Origin: a gamma proteobacterium symbiont of Ctena orbiculata
Lineage (GTDB): Bacteria; Pseudomonadota; Gammaproteobacteria; Chromatiales; Chromatiaceae
DNA length: 64,000 nt
Direction: 5' to 3'
Assembly (NCBI GenBank): GCA_003058495.1
Contig: QBVC01000018.1
Location: 1 to 64,000 of the forward strand
Shown here: positions 8,478 through 17,663 of the stretch, in pieces
Layout of the letters: every line of letters begins with the position of its first letter
Numbering within the stretch: the first letter of the stretch is position 1
Notes under the pieces: model-generated
What the model saw: only the letters and a program-made list of their open reading frames with translations
The model's database searches: none
Told to the model about the DNA's origin: nothing
Program-made: the position numbers and the translations under genes

Positions 8478-9052
8478 GGAATTGCGCCCCCCTTGGATCG
8501 ATAACCCGGCAGTTGTTCAGCCCCGATCTCGCTCAGCAGCGGCGCATCCCGATCCTTTTCGGCAAGAATCGGATCCACCCCGCCAGGCCACTCGATTCCA
8601 ATTTGCGGATCATCCCAGCGGATAGAGAACTGGGTTTCCGGGTGATAGTAGTCGGTGCATTTGTAGCTGAAGATCGCATCCTCGCTCAGCACCAGATAGC
8701 CATGGGCAAATCCGACAGGCACATAGAGCTGATGATGGTTGGCTTCCGACAGGCGCACCCCGACCCATTGGCCGAACCAGGGTGACCCTCGACGTACATC
8801 CACCGCGACGTCGAACACCTCGCCGCGAATAACCTGTACCAATTTGCCCTGACCGAACGGATTCTGAATATGCAGGCCGCGCAGTACGCCCTGCTGGGAA
8901 TAGGCCTGATTATCCTGCACGAATTGCTCGGGCAGGCCGGACTGTCGATAGCGCTCAGCCTGCCAGCTCTCCATAAACCATCCGCGCTGATCGCCAAAAC
9001 GCTGCGGCATCACCAGCAACACGTCAGGTATCTTTGTCGGGGTCACTTCCAT
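8474..9052 (-). CDS. rmlC: dTDP-4-dehydrorhamnose 3,5-epimerase
   Basis: RmlC epimerises dTDP-4-dehydro-6-deoxy-D-glucose at C3 and C5. From ATG 9052 (MEVTPTKIPDVLLVMPQRF) it is 192 residues, close to the family's usual ~180. Cupin signatures are visible: RGWFMESW, the QGVLRGLHIQ segment with the catalytic His, and the motif GFAHGYLVLSE. A longer frame running up to 9151 overlaps rmlA and is spurious. It starts 2 bp after the rmlA stop and overlaps rmlD by 4 bp. Confidence 0.95.
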   Translation of the reverse strand: MEVTPTKIPDVLLVMPQRFGDQRGWFMESWQAERYRQSGLPEQFVQDNQAYSQQGVLRGLHIQNPFGQGKLVQVIRGEVFDVAVDVRRGSPWFGQWVGVRLSEANHHQLYVPVGFAHGYLVLSEDAIFSYKCTDYYHPETQFSIRWDDPQIGIEWPGGVDPILAEKDRDAPLLSEIGAEQLPGYRSKGGAIP

Positions 9053-9054
9053 GG

Positions 9055-9945
9055 CTATATCTTTCTCGCGCACAGGCTGAGCAGATATTGGCCGTAGCCA
9101 TTCTTGCTGAGCGCCTCGCCCATCTGCTTCAGCGCCGATATGTCGATCCACTTCTGGCTGAACGCAATCTCCTCGGGACAGGCGATCTTCAGCCCCTGGC
9201 GCTGTTCAATGGTCTCGATGAAGTTGCTCGCCTGAATGAGGCTTTCATGGGTCCCGGTATCAAGCCAGGCGATGCCCCGCCCCATCTTCTCCATCTTCAG
9301 CCTGCCCTGTTCGAGATAGAGCTTGTTGAGATCGGTGATCTCGAGCTCTCCGCGGGATGAGGGCTTTAGCGAGGCCGCCAGCTCAGTGACCTGCTGATCG
9401 TAGAAATAGAGACCGGTTACCGCATAGTTGGACTTCGGTTTGGCCGGCTTCTCCTCAATCCCTATCACCTGGCCTTGAGGATCAAATTCAACCACGCCGT
9501 AACGTTCGGGATCCTTGACCCAATAGCCGAAAACGGTAGCCCCCGAGGTTTGCAAGGCGGCGCGTCTCAGCGACTCCACCAGGCCATGGCCATAATAGAT
9601 ATTGTCGCCAAGTATCAGGCAGCAAGGTTCGCCGGCAATGAAATCCCTGCCGATGAGGAAGGCCTGGGCCAAGCCCCCCGGTTCCGGTTGGACCGCATAT
9701 TCGAGAGTGATTCCCCATTGACTACCATCACCCAGCAAACCCCTGAAGAGCGCTTCATCCTGGGGGGTGGTAATGATCAGGATCTCTCTGATACCTGCCA
9801 GCATCAGGGTTGTCAGCGGATAGTAGATCATCGGCTTGTCATAGACAGGCAGCAGCTGTTTCGAGATCGTCAGCGTAAGCGGGTGGAGGCGGGTACCCGA
9901 GCCACCCGCCAGGATAATACCCTTGTTAATCTGTTTATCCGACAT
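9055..9945 (-). CDS. rmlA: Glucose-1-phosphate thymidylyltransferase
   Basis: RmlA makes dTDP-glucose from dTTP and glucose-1-phosphate. The 296 residues open with the nucleotidyltransferase signature [16 protein letters not shown] and then [25 protein letters not shown] holds the metal-binding Asp. Length is normal. Its ATG overlaps the rmlB stop by one base (taatg), giving tight translational coupling. Confidence 0.96.
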   Translation of the reverse strand: MSDKQINKGIILAGGSGTRLHPLTLTISKQLLPVYDKPMIYYPLTTLMLAGIREILIITTPQDEALFRGLLGDGSQWGITLEYAVQPEPGGLAQAFLIGRDFIAGEPCCLILGDNIYYGHGLVESLRRAALQTSGATVFGYWVKDPERYGVVEFDPQGQVIGIEEKPAKPKSNYAVTGLYFYDQQVTELAASLKPSSRGELEITDLNKLYLEQGRLKMEKMGRGIAWLDTGTHESLIQASNFIETIEQRQGLKIACPEEIAFSQKWIDISALKQMGEALSKNGYGQYLLSLCARKI

Positions 9946-11000
9946 TATGCATTTCCCAACCGTTCACCTAGGTAACTGCCGTCCATAACCCTTTGACACC
10001 AGGCCTCGTTGGTCAGATACCAGGTGACCGTCTTTCTCAGGCCTGTGGCAAAGGTCTCATCCGGTGTCCAGCCCAGCTCATGCTGCAGCTTGGCCGCATC
10101 GATGGCATAGCGCTGATCGTGCCCCGGCCGGTCCTTGACGAATTGCTTCAACTGACTGTGGGGCCTGTAGCGCGAATCGGGCACCAGCTCATCCAACAGT
10201 TCACAGAGCATCTCGATCACTTCGAGGTTACTCATTTCATTGTTGCCGCCCACGTTGTAGACCTCGCCCGGCCTACCCGCCTCGAGTACCCGCCAGATCG
10301 CCTTGCAGTGATCCTCCACATAGAGCCAATCCCGTACATTGCTGCCGTCTCCGTAGATCGGCAGCGCCTCACCCGCCAGGGCCTTTTGAATAAACAACGG
10401 GATCAACTTCTCGGGGAACTGGTAAGGGCCGTAGTTGTTGGAGCAGTTGGTGGTGAGCACCGGCAAGCCGTAGGTATGGTGCCATGCCCGCACCAGATGA
10501 TCCGACGCCGCCTTGGAGGCTGAATAGGGAGAGTTGGGCGCATAGGGGGTGGTTTCAATGAATTTCCCCTCCTCACCCAGGGAGCCGTATACCTCATCGG
10601 TGGAGACATGGAGGAAACGAAACGCCTCGGCCTCATGGCTCGCCAAACCGGCCCAGTAGGCACGTGCGCACTCCAGCAGGTTGAAGGTGCCGCCGATATT
10701 GGTGTCGATGAACTCGGCCGGTCCGTCTATGGAGCGGTCCACATGACTTTCGGCGGCAAAGTTTACGACTGCACCCGGGCTGAAGCGTTCGAACAGACCG
10801 GAGACCAATTCCCGGTCCTGTATCTTTCCCTGAACGAAGTGGTGGCGGGGGCTCTCCATGATCGTCTGCAGGGTATCCAGATTTCCCGCGTAGGTGAGCG
10901 CATCGAGGTTCACCACCTGAATATCCGGCTTAGCCAACAGGTGGTGTACAAAATTACCGCCAATGAAACCGGCTCCTCCGGTTACAATTATCGTCTGCAT
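9945..11000 (-). CDS. rmlB: dTDP-glucose 4,6-dehydratase
   Basis: RmlB converts dTDP-glucose to dTDP-4-dehydro-6-deoxy-glucose with bound NAD. The 351 residues begin [19 protein letters not shown] (NAD-binding GxxGxxG). They carry the catalytic YxxxK as YSASK and the family motif [12 protein letters not shown]. First gene of the rmlBACD operon, which supplies L-rhamnose donor for the polysaccharide assembled by the genes that follow. A −10-like tataat lies about 60 bp upstream. Confidence 0.97.
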   Translation of the reverse strand: MQTIIVTGGAGFIGGNFVHHLLAKPDIQVVNLDALTYAGNLDTLQTIMESPRHHFVQGKIQDRELVSGLFERFSPGAVVNFAAESHVDRSIDGPAEFIDTNIGGTFNLLECARAYWAGLASHEAEAFRFLHVSTDEVYGSLGEEGKFIETTPYAPNSPYSASKAASDHLVRAWHHTYGLPVLTTNCSNNYGPYQFPEKLIPLFIQKALAGEALPIYGDGSNVRDWLYVEDHCKAIWRVLEAGRPGEVYNVGGNNEMSNLEVIEMLCELLDELVPDSRYRPHSQLKQFVKDRPGHDQRYAIDAAKLQHELGWTPDETFATGLRKTVTWYLTNEAWCQRVMDGSYLGERLGNA

Positions 11001-11062
11001 GCTCTATTTGCCACTTAATTTACAATAGGTTAGAACGTATACCCAGGGAGTATCAAAGCGGC

Positions 11063-11068
11063 ATTATA
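11063..11068 (-). promoter_or_regulatory. Candidate −10 element (tataat) for the rml operon
   Basis: Read on the minus strand, ctctgTATAATgcc lies 63 bp before the rmlB ATG. The −35 at 17 bp spacing (atgtta) is poor. The same ctctgtataatg word precedes dapL at 42.27 kb, which makes a shared housekeeping promoter plausible. Confidence 0.4.
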
Positions 11069-11157
11069 CAGAGAGCGGGGATGCCTAACATAATGTTTTT
11101 TTGATATTAATTATTTATTTAACGGATTAGCGTCAATACTCCCCAGTGTGCGGACAA

Positions 11158-13566
11158 CTATTCTATCTGATTCAACAGCGCCTTCGCCTCTTCAATGCCC
11201 TCAAATTGCTTTTTTGACCCCAGGGCGGTGTTGATATGCCGTTTGGCGTCTTCCATCCGCCCCTGCTGGAAGTAGGCGAATCCGAGATGATAATCGATAT
11301 CCGGGAGTCCTGAACCCTTGCGTGCGGCGCGCTGCAGGATTGGCAGCGCCTTGTCTATCTCACCCCGCTTGACGTGTACCCAGCCCAGGGTATCCAGAAT
11401 AATGGGATTCTCAGAGAGTTCGAAACCTTCAACCAACTCAAGCGCCTTGTCCAGCTCGCCCTGGTTTGCCCCGTCATTGAGCATCAGCATGGCCAGATTA
11501 TTGGAAGCCAGCAGGTGTTTGGGGTGCTTTTTCAGAATCTCCTCATAGATCTCCACGGCATCCTGTGCGCGACCGGCAAGGGAGTAGTTGTTGGCCAGAT
11601 CGATGCCCAGCATTGAGTCCGCCGTCTTGTCAAAGCCCTCTTCCAGTATGCCCACGACCTCATCCTTGCTGCCCTTGAGGATGTTGAGTTTTACCAGGTT
11701 TCGATAGGGCACGGGCCACTGCGGGCTCAGCTCTCTTGCACTGTTGAAGGCCGCCTCGGCCAAATCCCACTGCTTCTGCGAAAGATGCACCTCGCCCTTG
11801 AGATTCAAGGCGGCGAAGTGCTCGGGATTGACCTTCACCACCTGCTCGATCCGCTGCAAGGCATCGTCGGGCTTTTTCATCGCGAAATAACCCTTCGCCA
11901 ATCCAACCAGGGCCTCGATGGAGTCAGATTTGTATTCGAGCACCTTCTCGAAATCGGTGAGGCTCCGATCGGCCATATCGCGGTTCAGCCTGGAGACCCC
12001 CCGGAAGTAGTACCCGAGTGGGTTCTCAGGATGCTTCGTCACCAGCACCTGGGCGACACCCTCAACCTCGTCCCAATGGGCAAGTTTTTCATGGACCAGC
12101 GCCAATGCCTGCAGAACCTTGACATTGCCAGGGGCGAAGCGACGCATCTTCTGCAGCACCTCGATGGCGTCATCGAACTCCCGGGTATTGATCAGCAACT
12201 GCACCAGCTCGAAATTGGCGGCCGCCTCTTCAGGCTGAACCTTTATCGCATCCTCGAGGCTCTCCCTCGCCAATTGGATCTCCCCCTTTTTCAGATGGGC
12301 CCTGGCCTTCAGGCGGTGGGCCTTGACATAGCTTGGATCCTCACGCAAAAGGGTGCGAAGATCCGCAATACCCTTGTCTGCATCGTCGCTCATCAGCGCC
12401 AAACCGGCCCTGATCATCAGTGCATCCTTGAATTTCGGATCTGCCGCAAGGACCTCATCGAGCAGAGCGCCGGCTTCCGCAATGGACTGCTTCTTGATCA
12501 GGGTGCTCGCCTTCATGCTCTTGGCCGCCAGCCCATCCTCCGAGGCGCCCGCCAGATCGATGACCTGGGAAAGGGTGTTGTTCGCTTCATCGTCGCGCCC
12601 AACCGCCAGGTAGTGCCTCGCCAGTTCGAGCTTCAGTCCGGTGTGTTCCGGGGTCTCGCTGACATACTGCTCCAGCAGTGCCTCCGCCCGATCCGCTTCA
12701 CCCTGATTTTTCAGCAGGTAGATCAGGGCCAGTTTTGCGTCCATGTTCTGCGGGAGATCCGTAATCGCCTGTTGCAGGACCTCAACTGCCCGGGCGTTGT
12801 CCCCCTGCTTCTGAAAATAGGTGGCGAGATGGAGTCGGTTTTGCAGATCATTGGGTTTGTTACTGATCAGATCGGAAAGTACCTTGACCACCTCCTCATG
12901 GCTCTCGGCTTGCGCATGGAGCCGCGCAAGCAACAGGTAAGAGGCCGCCCGGTCGGTATGCTTCGCCAGAGACTCCTTAGCGATCCGGATCGCCCGCTCC
13001 ATCTCCCCCTGGTCCGCATAGAGCGCCGCGAGCAGGGAGGAGGCCTCGACATTGCTTGGATCCGACTCGATAACAGCGAGGACATCATTGATGGCGGCAT
13101 CCTTCTCCCCCATCTTGGCCTTGACAAAGCCCTTGAGCACCATCGCGGCGGCGTCGTTCGGTTTCACTTCCAGCGCGGCATCGGCGGCGGCAAGCGCCTT
13201 TTCGGTCTCTCCGGCCAGCGCGAAAATCGTGCCCAGATGTACCTGGGCGTCCACATGCCTGGGATCGAGCTCAGTCGCCCGTAAAAAAAGCGCATAGGCC
13301 TTGGGCCAGTTCTCCTCCTTCTCCTCGATCTGCCCGAACATGTAATAGGCATTGGCATCCTTCGGGTCGATCTGCAGCACATTTTTGAATTCCAGGCGGG
13401 CCTTTGTGAAATTCCCTTGTTCAAAAAGCTCCATGCCCCGGTCGAAGTACTTTTGTTTGCTTTCCGTTTTGTCAGCGCAAGCCGTACCGAGGAGCAACAA
13501 AAGGCTGATGATGATCAAAGAGAGAAGCTTGTTAATGGAGAATTGATTGTCCAGATTCATCTTCAT
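11158..13566 (-). CDS. TPR-repeat lipoprotein of the PEP-CTERM/EPS system (PrsT-like)
   Basis: 802 residues. The N-terminus has a signal peptide rich in Leu ending LLGTAC, so Cys30 is a likely lipidation site and the protein is probably anchored in the outer membrane. The rest is a continuous array of about twenty tetratricopeptide-type helices (for example KYFDRGMELFEQGNFTKARL and ANAYYMFGQIEEKEENWPKA). Large TPR lipoproteins of this kind are a hallmark of PEP-CTERM/EPS loci (PrsT family) and are thought to scaffold polymerisation or export. It sits between the rml operon and the exosortase gene on the same strand, with 157 bp to rmlB and 387 bp to xrtD. Confidence 0.88.
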   Translation of the reverse strand: MKMNLDNQFSINKLLSLIIISLLLLLGTACADKTESKQKYFDRGMELFEQGNFTKARLEFKNVLQIDPKDANAYYMFGQIEEKEENWPKAYALFLRATELDPRHVDAQVHLGTIFALAGETEKALAAADAALEVKPNDAAAMVLKGFVKAKMGEKDAAINDVLAVIESDPSNVEASSLLAALYADQGEMERAIRIAKESLAKHTDRAASYLLLARLHAQAESHEEVVKVLSDLISNKPNDLQNRLHLATYFQKQGDNARAVEVLQQAITDLPQNMDAKLALIYLLKNQGEADRAEALLEQYVSETPEHTGLKLELARHYLAVGRDDEANNTLSQVIDLAGASEDGLAAKSMKASTLIKKQSIAEAGALLDEVLAADPKFKDALMIRAGLALMSDDADKGIADLRTLLREDPSYVKAHRLKARAHLKKGEIQLARESLEDAIKVQPEEAAANFELVQLLINTREFDDAIEVLQKMRRFAPGNVKVLQALALVHEKLAHWDEVEGVAQVLVTKHPENPLGYYFRGVSRLNRDMADRSLTDFEKVLEYKSDSIEALVGLAKGYFAMKKPDDALQRIEQVVKVNPEHFAALNLKGEVHLSQKQWDLAEAAFNSARELSPQWPVPYRNLVKLNILKGSKDEVVGILEEGFDKTADSMLGIDLANNYSLAGRAQDAVEIYEEILKKHPKHLLASNNLAMLMLNDGANQGELDKALELVEGFELSENPIILDTLGWVHVKRGEIDKALPILQRAARKGSGLPDIDYHLGFAYFQQGRMEDAKRHINTALGSKKQFEGIEEAKALLNQIE

Positions 13567-13953
13567 GCATATATCCCAACTAATGTGTCAGTTAGTCATT
13601 TCCCACAAATCACGAAATAGACTATCCAATTAAATACTATTAAATCAATTATTTATTGAGGTATTGTGAATGTATTAACACGCATGCGCAAAGCATGCGG
13701 TCAACCCATTGATTGATATGTAGTGGCCCATCGCCATGTTGCTCAGAAATCCTCAGCCGATTTCACTGCGGCCTCTTGCGCAAATTCAGCAGGCATAGAA
13801 AGCCCCATCCTGCTCGACTACCGCACCATAAGAGACTGAAAAAGAGGAGATTTGCGTTCATTTGCGACAATAACACTCGGTTCCTATTAGGCTCGCCTCC
13901 TGTAAAACCATCCTATGGGTATGTCGACAGTGAAATAGGAATCAATCAATTAA
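13567..13953. other. 387-bp intergenic region with a small hairpin
   Basis: It lies between the TPR lipoprotein and the exosortase gene. A perfect 7-bp hairpin (cgcatgc-gcaaa-gcatgcg) sits at 13681–13699. There is no T-tract on either side, so it is not a clear terminator. A 117-residue plus-strand frame beginning here runs into xrtD and looks accidental. AT-rich sequence at 13620–13680 could hold the promoter of the lipoprotein gene. Confidence 0.4.
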
Positions 13954-15531
13954 TCAATTGGGAATGTAGTCAGCCAAATGGGGTACAACCTTGCCTGCAA
14001 AATCCGCCAAACGCCTGTCTCCGTCAACCCATTCCTCACCCACACCAATCGATGTGGTCAATCTAACCAGGGCGCCGTCTGTCCGGTGTTTAGTCAGGCC
14101 ATCGAAAAACAGATACCATTTAGCCAGCCATTCATTGGTAATCACTCGCCCTCGTTGCTGAAACCAGTAGTAGACCAGTTGCTTAATCTCGCCCCGCTTG
14201 ATGATCAAGCGGTTAACACTCAGTGGCTTTCCATTGACCTGCAATCCAGGCAGTTCTATCTCTGTTACCGTCTCAATCTCCCATCCCCCGCCTGGTATGC
14301 AGGAGCGAGGACTATGAATAGAGGAACCGGCCTGTTGGTTGGCATAATAGGCAACATAGAAATTAACTTCCGACCCCAAAGAATCGGCATAGTCACCGAT
14401 CAGGTAATCGTCCAGTTTCAATGTCTTGAGATAGACATCCTCTAGCCTATCCTCGTCACCTCGCCAATTGTCGATCTGCATGGGAAAACCACTGAAGGCC
14501 TGACGCTCGGGCAGGGTATCCTGCTGTGTCTGTATGTACAGGGTGCTCACCGCTATCGCGGCAACGGAAGCAAGGATCGCATAGTGAACGGGGGTTACAG
14601 GCCGGGTGTTATAGTCAATACCTTCAGGCAGGGCCTTGGACGCCTCCAGCCCGAACACATCCCTTAGCCGCTGTTTTTTTCCACCAAGCCTGGCCAGCAA
14701 GGCCATCTCCAGCAACAGAATCAAGAGACAAGCCATAAAGATGACCCAACCCTCGAAATAGTGTAAGAATCCGTCGGCATGTTCCTTACCCCAGTTATCC
14801 ACCAATACACCGATCACACCGATACGAAAACTGTTCATGAGCACGGTGATGGGGATACTGGAGAGAAAAACGACAACCCTCTTCCACAACTCCACCCGGT
14901 AGAGATAGACGGCAAGAAATGCCAGGCTTACCAACGGAAACAGATAACGCAGCCCATCACACGCCTCCACGACCTGGAGCTTGTAGTCACCCAAGTCAAT
15001 TACATTCCCCTCGAGATATACGCTGATGCCGAACCAGCGAATCACCTCAACACCTAGCTGGGATGATATAAGCTGGAGTTTTCCTGAGAGAGAGTTGTAG
15101 AGAAATGGAGGGAGTGGAACGATGAAAAAAAGTAATATAAGGGGGCCGGCGACTATCTTGAATGCCGGCCACCCCAGGAGTGCATAAGCCAGACCGATGA
15201 CAGTAAGGACCAGGGCATACTGTACCAGCGTATATGTCCCGCCCAATTCACCCATAAGGAGGAATATTCCTCCAATCAGTACTATAGAAATACCAAGCAA
15301 AGAGGGTTTGAAAGTCTCTAATATGAGTTGATCACGACGCTGCCATATGAGGTACGCTGAAATGAAAGGAATAAAGTATGCATAGCCGTACTCCTCCCTT
15401 GCACTCCATATGCGTATAAAATCCTTTATCCCGCCCCAGAATCCGTAGCACAGCAGAATTGCAGTAACTGCCAGGATCAACCATACCAGCGACGAAGTTT
15501 TCCATCCTTTTATTACTTCTACATTTGTCAT
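13954..15531 (-). CDS. xrtD: VPLPA-CTERM-specific exosortase XrtD, fused to an EpsI-type domain
   Basis: 525 residues. The first ~280 form a polytopic exosortase core with the catalytic triad visible: Cys191 in EACDGLRYL, Arg236 in NSFRIGVIG and His257 in FLHYFEGW. The second half (about 345–520) is an EpsI/DUF3485-like periplasmic domain (FPMQIDNWRG, then HSPRSCIPGGGW). Exosortases are membrane transpeptidase-like enzymes that cut C-terminal sorting signals and are coupled to EPS production. The XrtD subtype recognises VPLPA signals, and such a protein is encoded at 29.9–30.4 kb in this same locus, which supports the subtype. Upstream gene order places it between the PrsT-like lipoprotein and the polysaccharide assembly genes. 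Confidence 0.88.
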   Translation of the reverse strand: MTNVEVIKGWKTSSLVWLILAVTAILLCYGFWGGIKDFIRIWSAREEYGYAYFIPFISAYLIWQRRDQLILETFKPSLLGISIVLIGGIFLLMGELGGTYTLVQYALVLTVIGLAYALLGWPAFKIVAGPLILLFFIVPLPPFLYNSLSGKLQLISSQLGVEVIRWFGISVYLEGNVIDLGDYKLQVVEACDGLRYLFPLVSLAFLAVYLYRVELWKRVVVFLSSIPITVLMNSFRIGVIGVLVDNWGKEHADGFLHYFEGWVIFMACLLILLLEMALLARLGGKKQRLRDVFGLEASKALPEGIDYNTRPVTPVHYAILASVAAIAVSTLYIQTQQDTLPERQAFSGFPMQIDNWRGDEDRLEDVYLKTLKLDDYLIGDYADSLGSEVNFYVAYYANQQAGSSIHSPRSCIPGGGWEIETVTEIELPGLQVNGKPLSVNRLIIKRGEIKQLVYYWFQQRGRVITNEWLAKWYLFFDGLTKHRTDGALVRLTTSIGVGEEWVDGDRRLADFAGKVVPHLADYIPN

Positions 15532-15905
15532 AACGGCTGCTGATTACACTATCCAAATCATCGATTTCAGCTTATCAAGCCTATCAATTTAAGGCCTAAT
15601 GTACAATTACACAATGCACATATCCATTCTTTGAATAATCCAACTTTTCTGAACTTAGCTAATTGTTTTTACAGTCAAACTTCACTGTTGTGCCGGCAAC
15701 TTTCAGATAGTCAACAATCTCTGAATTGGAGCATTTTTGGTCAATTGACATTGATCCTTGCATTTAATGGAAGATTGGATAGATTCTGCAGGCAATCAAA
15801 TCAGATTAGGCATATATCGACGTACCCGATTGTATTTTTCAATTGGTGAGAATCTGTCCTCATTATGTTAAATGAAACAGCACCATTTAGATAACTACCT
15901 CGCGG
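15532..15905. other. 374-bp AT-rich intergenic region
   Basis: Upstream of xrtD. A 72-residue plus-strand frame (15631–15849) shows no recognisable features and is probably chance. I see no hairpin or repeat of note. It may hold the xrtD promoter. Confidence 0.4.
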
Positions 15906-17267
15906 TTAAGCTCGGATTACCTCGCTGTAATGGCTCCAAGACCAAGGATAAACTGGAGGCGAACTAATTTCCCTGCCGCTATAACGATTGATAATTATTT
16001 TTTTGTCTCGTGCCAATTGGAAATGCTGTCGACCGGGTGCCGACGGAGCACGCCAGTGAGATATACCCTCCGGGGCATCGAAATGGATAGGTTTATTACT
16101 GCCACTAATCACTGTTATTGTGGCTGGAGCCGTAAGCAATGCCGACACATAAACTATATCTAATGCCCTATCCGGCTTGTATTTATGTATCGGGAACGGA
16201 GGATCTCCCTCCATTGCCATCTGACTAAGGTGAAATACACAAAGTGTGTCTTCATCGATAATTGGTTTAGCCTCTGATTTCCACCAGTCCAAGTAATACT
16301 TCAATATAGTTGCATAACCTATGTGGCACCAAACCGGATGCTTTCCTCTTTTCGGAATGTAAGGAGGAAACGGCGTGATATGGTGATCCTCTCCAAAATC
16401 ATTCCATGTAGCAATATTCAAAATTCTGCAATCACTGATGTCTCCATTGACGAAGGGATTCATCTGCGTACTGATTGCCTCGGCAGCATGCTTATTGACA
16501 TAGATAGGCGCCTTATTGATATGAAGCATGTTAAACCCCTGCCCGCCGATAAGCGTTTTGTTTTGTTCGCGACATAACTTTGCCGCTATCTCATTATAAC
16601 GAACAGCCAAATCGGCACTTTTGCCGGGCACCCAGGGAAAAAATCCATCCATAGAAGACCAGTCATCAAAAAGCCGCTTCATCTGACGATAATTCGCTTT
16701 AGTTGCCAGCCACGGTACAAAGGAAATTGGCATTCCTGATTTACTCAGTATTTCCTTTACATTCTGAAAATAATCATTGCCTACTCTTCTGGCTTGCCAT
16801 ACCGTCAACAGTGGCAGGTTGTTGAGTCTGAAATGGTTTGGATGATTGTAGTAGTTTAAAAACCAAGTATTAATTTCTTTAATATCCGGTTTTCGTTTAC
16901 GGTTGCAATCGAAAGACGGAAAAAATAAAAAATCACTTGCCGGCTCTCCCAAATCCTCTAGTGCTTCAATAAATGTTTCAACATTTCTTTGGAAGCGCCC
17001 ACGAAAATGACCAAAGTTAAACTGCCAACCGTCAATTCCATAACTCATCGCATCAAGAATATCATTTTTCCAATCTTCGACAGTTTGTTTACGCCGTCTT
17101 GTACCTTTTCCAGTCATATAATGAGCGAATACCAGCTTTTTATTCTTATCGCCAGCGACCGGTATCATTTTTGATACGCCAGCATAACTACGGTTAGATA
17201 AATGAAAAATGTTAATAGCACCAACTGCTAATGCCTTTAACATCATTCTGCGATTTTTATTGAGCAT
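15906..17267 (-). CDS. GH71-like secreted glycoside hydrolase (predicted alpha-1,3-glucanase family)
   Basis: 453 residues. The N-terminus reads NRRMMLKALAVGA, a twin-arginine-like signal, so Tat export is plausible. The mature part starts with KLVFAHYMTGK and continues VEDWKNDILDAMSYGIDGW, then FFPSFDCN. This is the beginning of the (beta/alpha)8 barrel of GH71-type proteins, which in fungi hydrolyse alpha-1,3-glucan. A C-terminal region from about 370 looks like a small beta domain. In an EPS locus such an enzyme could trim or release the polymer. Placement in GH71 is from family memory; GH99-like enzymes are an alternative. Codon use is AT-rich compared with the rml genes. Confidence 0.65.
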   Translation of the reverse strand: MLNKNRRMMLKALAVGAINIFHLSNRSYAGVSKMIPVAGDKNKKLVFAHYMTGKGTRRRKQTVEDWKNDILDAMSYGIDGWQFNFGHFRGRFQRNVETFIEALEDLGEPASDFLFFPSFDCNRKRKPDIKEINTWFLNYYNHPNHFRLNNLPLLTVWQARRVGNDYFQNVKEILSKSGMPISFVPWLATKANYRQMKRLFDDWSSMDGFFPWVPGKSADLAVRYNEIAAKLCREQNKTLIGGQGFNMLHINKAPIYVNKHAAEAISTQMNPFVNGDISDCRILNIATWNDFGEDHHITPFPPYIPKRGKHPVWCHIGYATILKYYLDWWKSEAKPIIDEDTLCVFHLSQMAMEGDPPFPIHKYKPDRALDIVYVSALLTAPATITVISGSNKPIHFDAPEGISHWRAPSAPGRQHFQLARDKKIIINRYSGREISSPPVYPWSWSHYSEVIRA

Positions 17268-17663
17268 AAATTATTTAATCTGGTGATAAATTCATCATTG
17301 CATTTCAATAAGCAACATGTGGATGGATGATAATTGTGTACCACATAGAGTTAATATTACGAATAACCCGAGCAGCTGTAGCATTTTTTATTGCATAAAC
17401 TAATAAATTAACCAATGCATACTTACTGGAAAATAACAATCATTACCAATAACAAATGGTTAATGGAATAGTTCGACTCTCAACACAACCATAAGATCCA
17501 TAACGCAGCGTGTCTGAATGTAAGTGATATGATTTTAAGATTTTTATTACTGGCACAAGGGAGTTGCCGTACTTTTGATATATATCATATTAATATATAT
17601 CAATATTCCGACTTAAGCCAGCTTATCCGGCACAGAGTATTATTATTCCTAATGAGCTAGTTG
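17268..17663. other. 396-bp AT-rich intergenic region with an AT dyad
   Basis: Between the GH71-like gene and the polymerase gene. It contains a gatatata/tatatatc inverted repeat near 17577–17601. A TGGCAC/TTGC pair near 17551 looks like a sigma-54 promoter but the spacing is two bases too long. No gene is visible. Confidence 0.4.

Noticed and set aside
11785-13284. 499-residue plus-strand frame
   Set aside because: Exact antisense shadow of the TPR lipoprotein gene; GC-biased third positions create it.
13681-13699. Hairpin cgcatgc-gcaaa-gcatgcg as a terminator
   Set aside because: No T-tract on either side, and it lies upstream of the lipoprotein gene rather than directly after a stop.
17551-17567. 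TGGCAC…TTGC, sigma-54-like promoter
   Set aside because: The spacer is 7 nt instead of 5, so the −24/−12 phasing is wrong, and it points away from the neighbouring gene starts.
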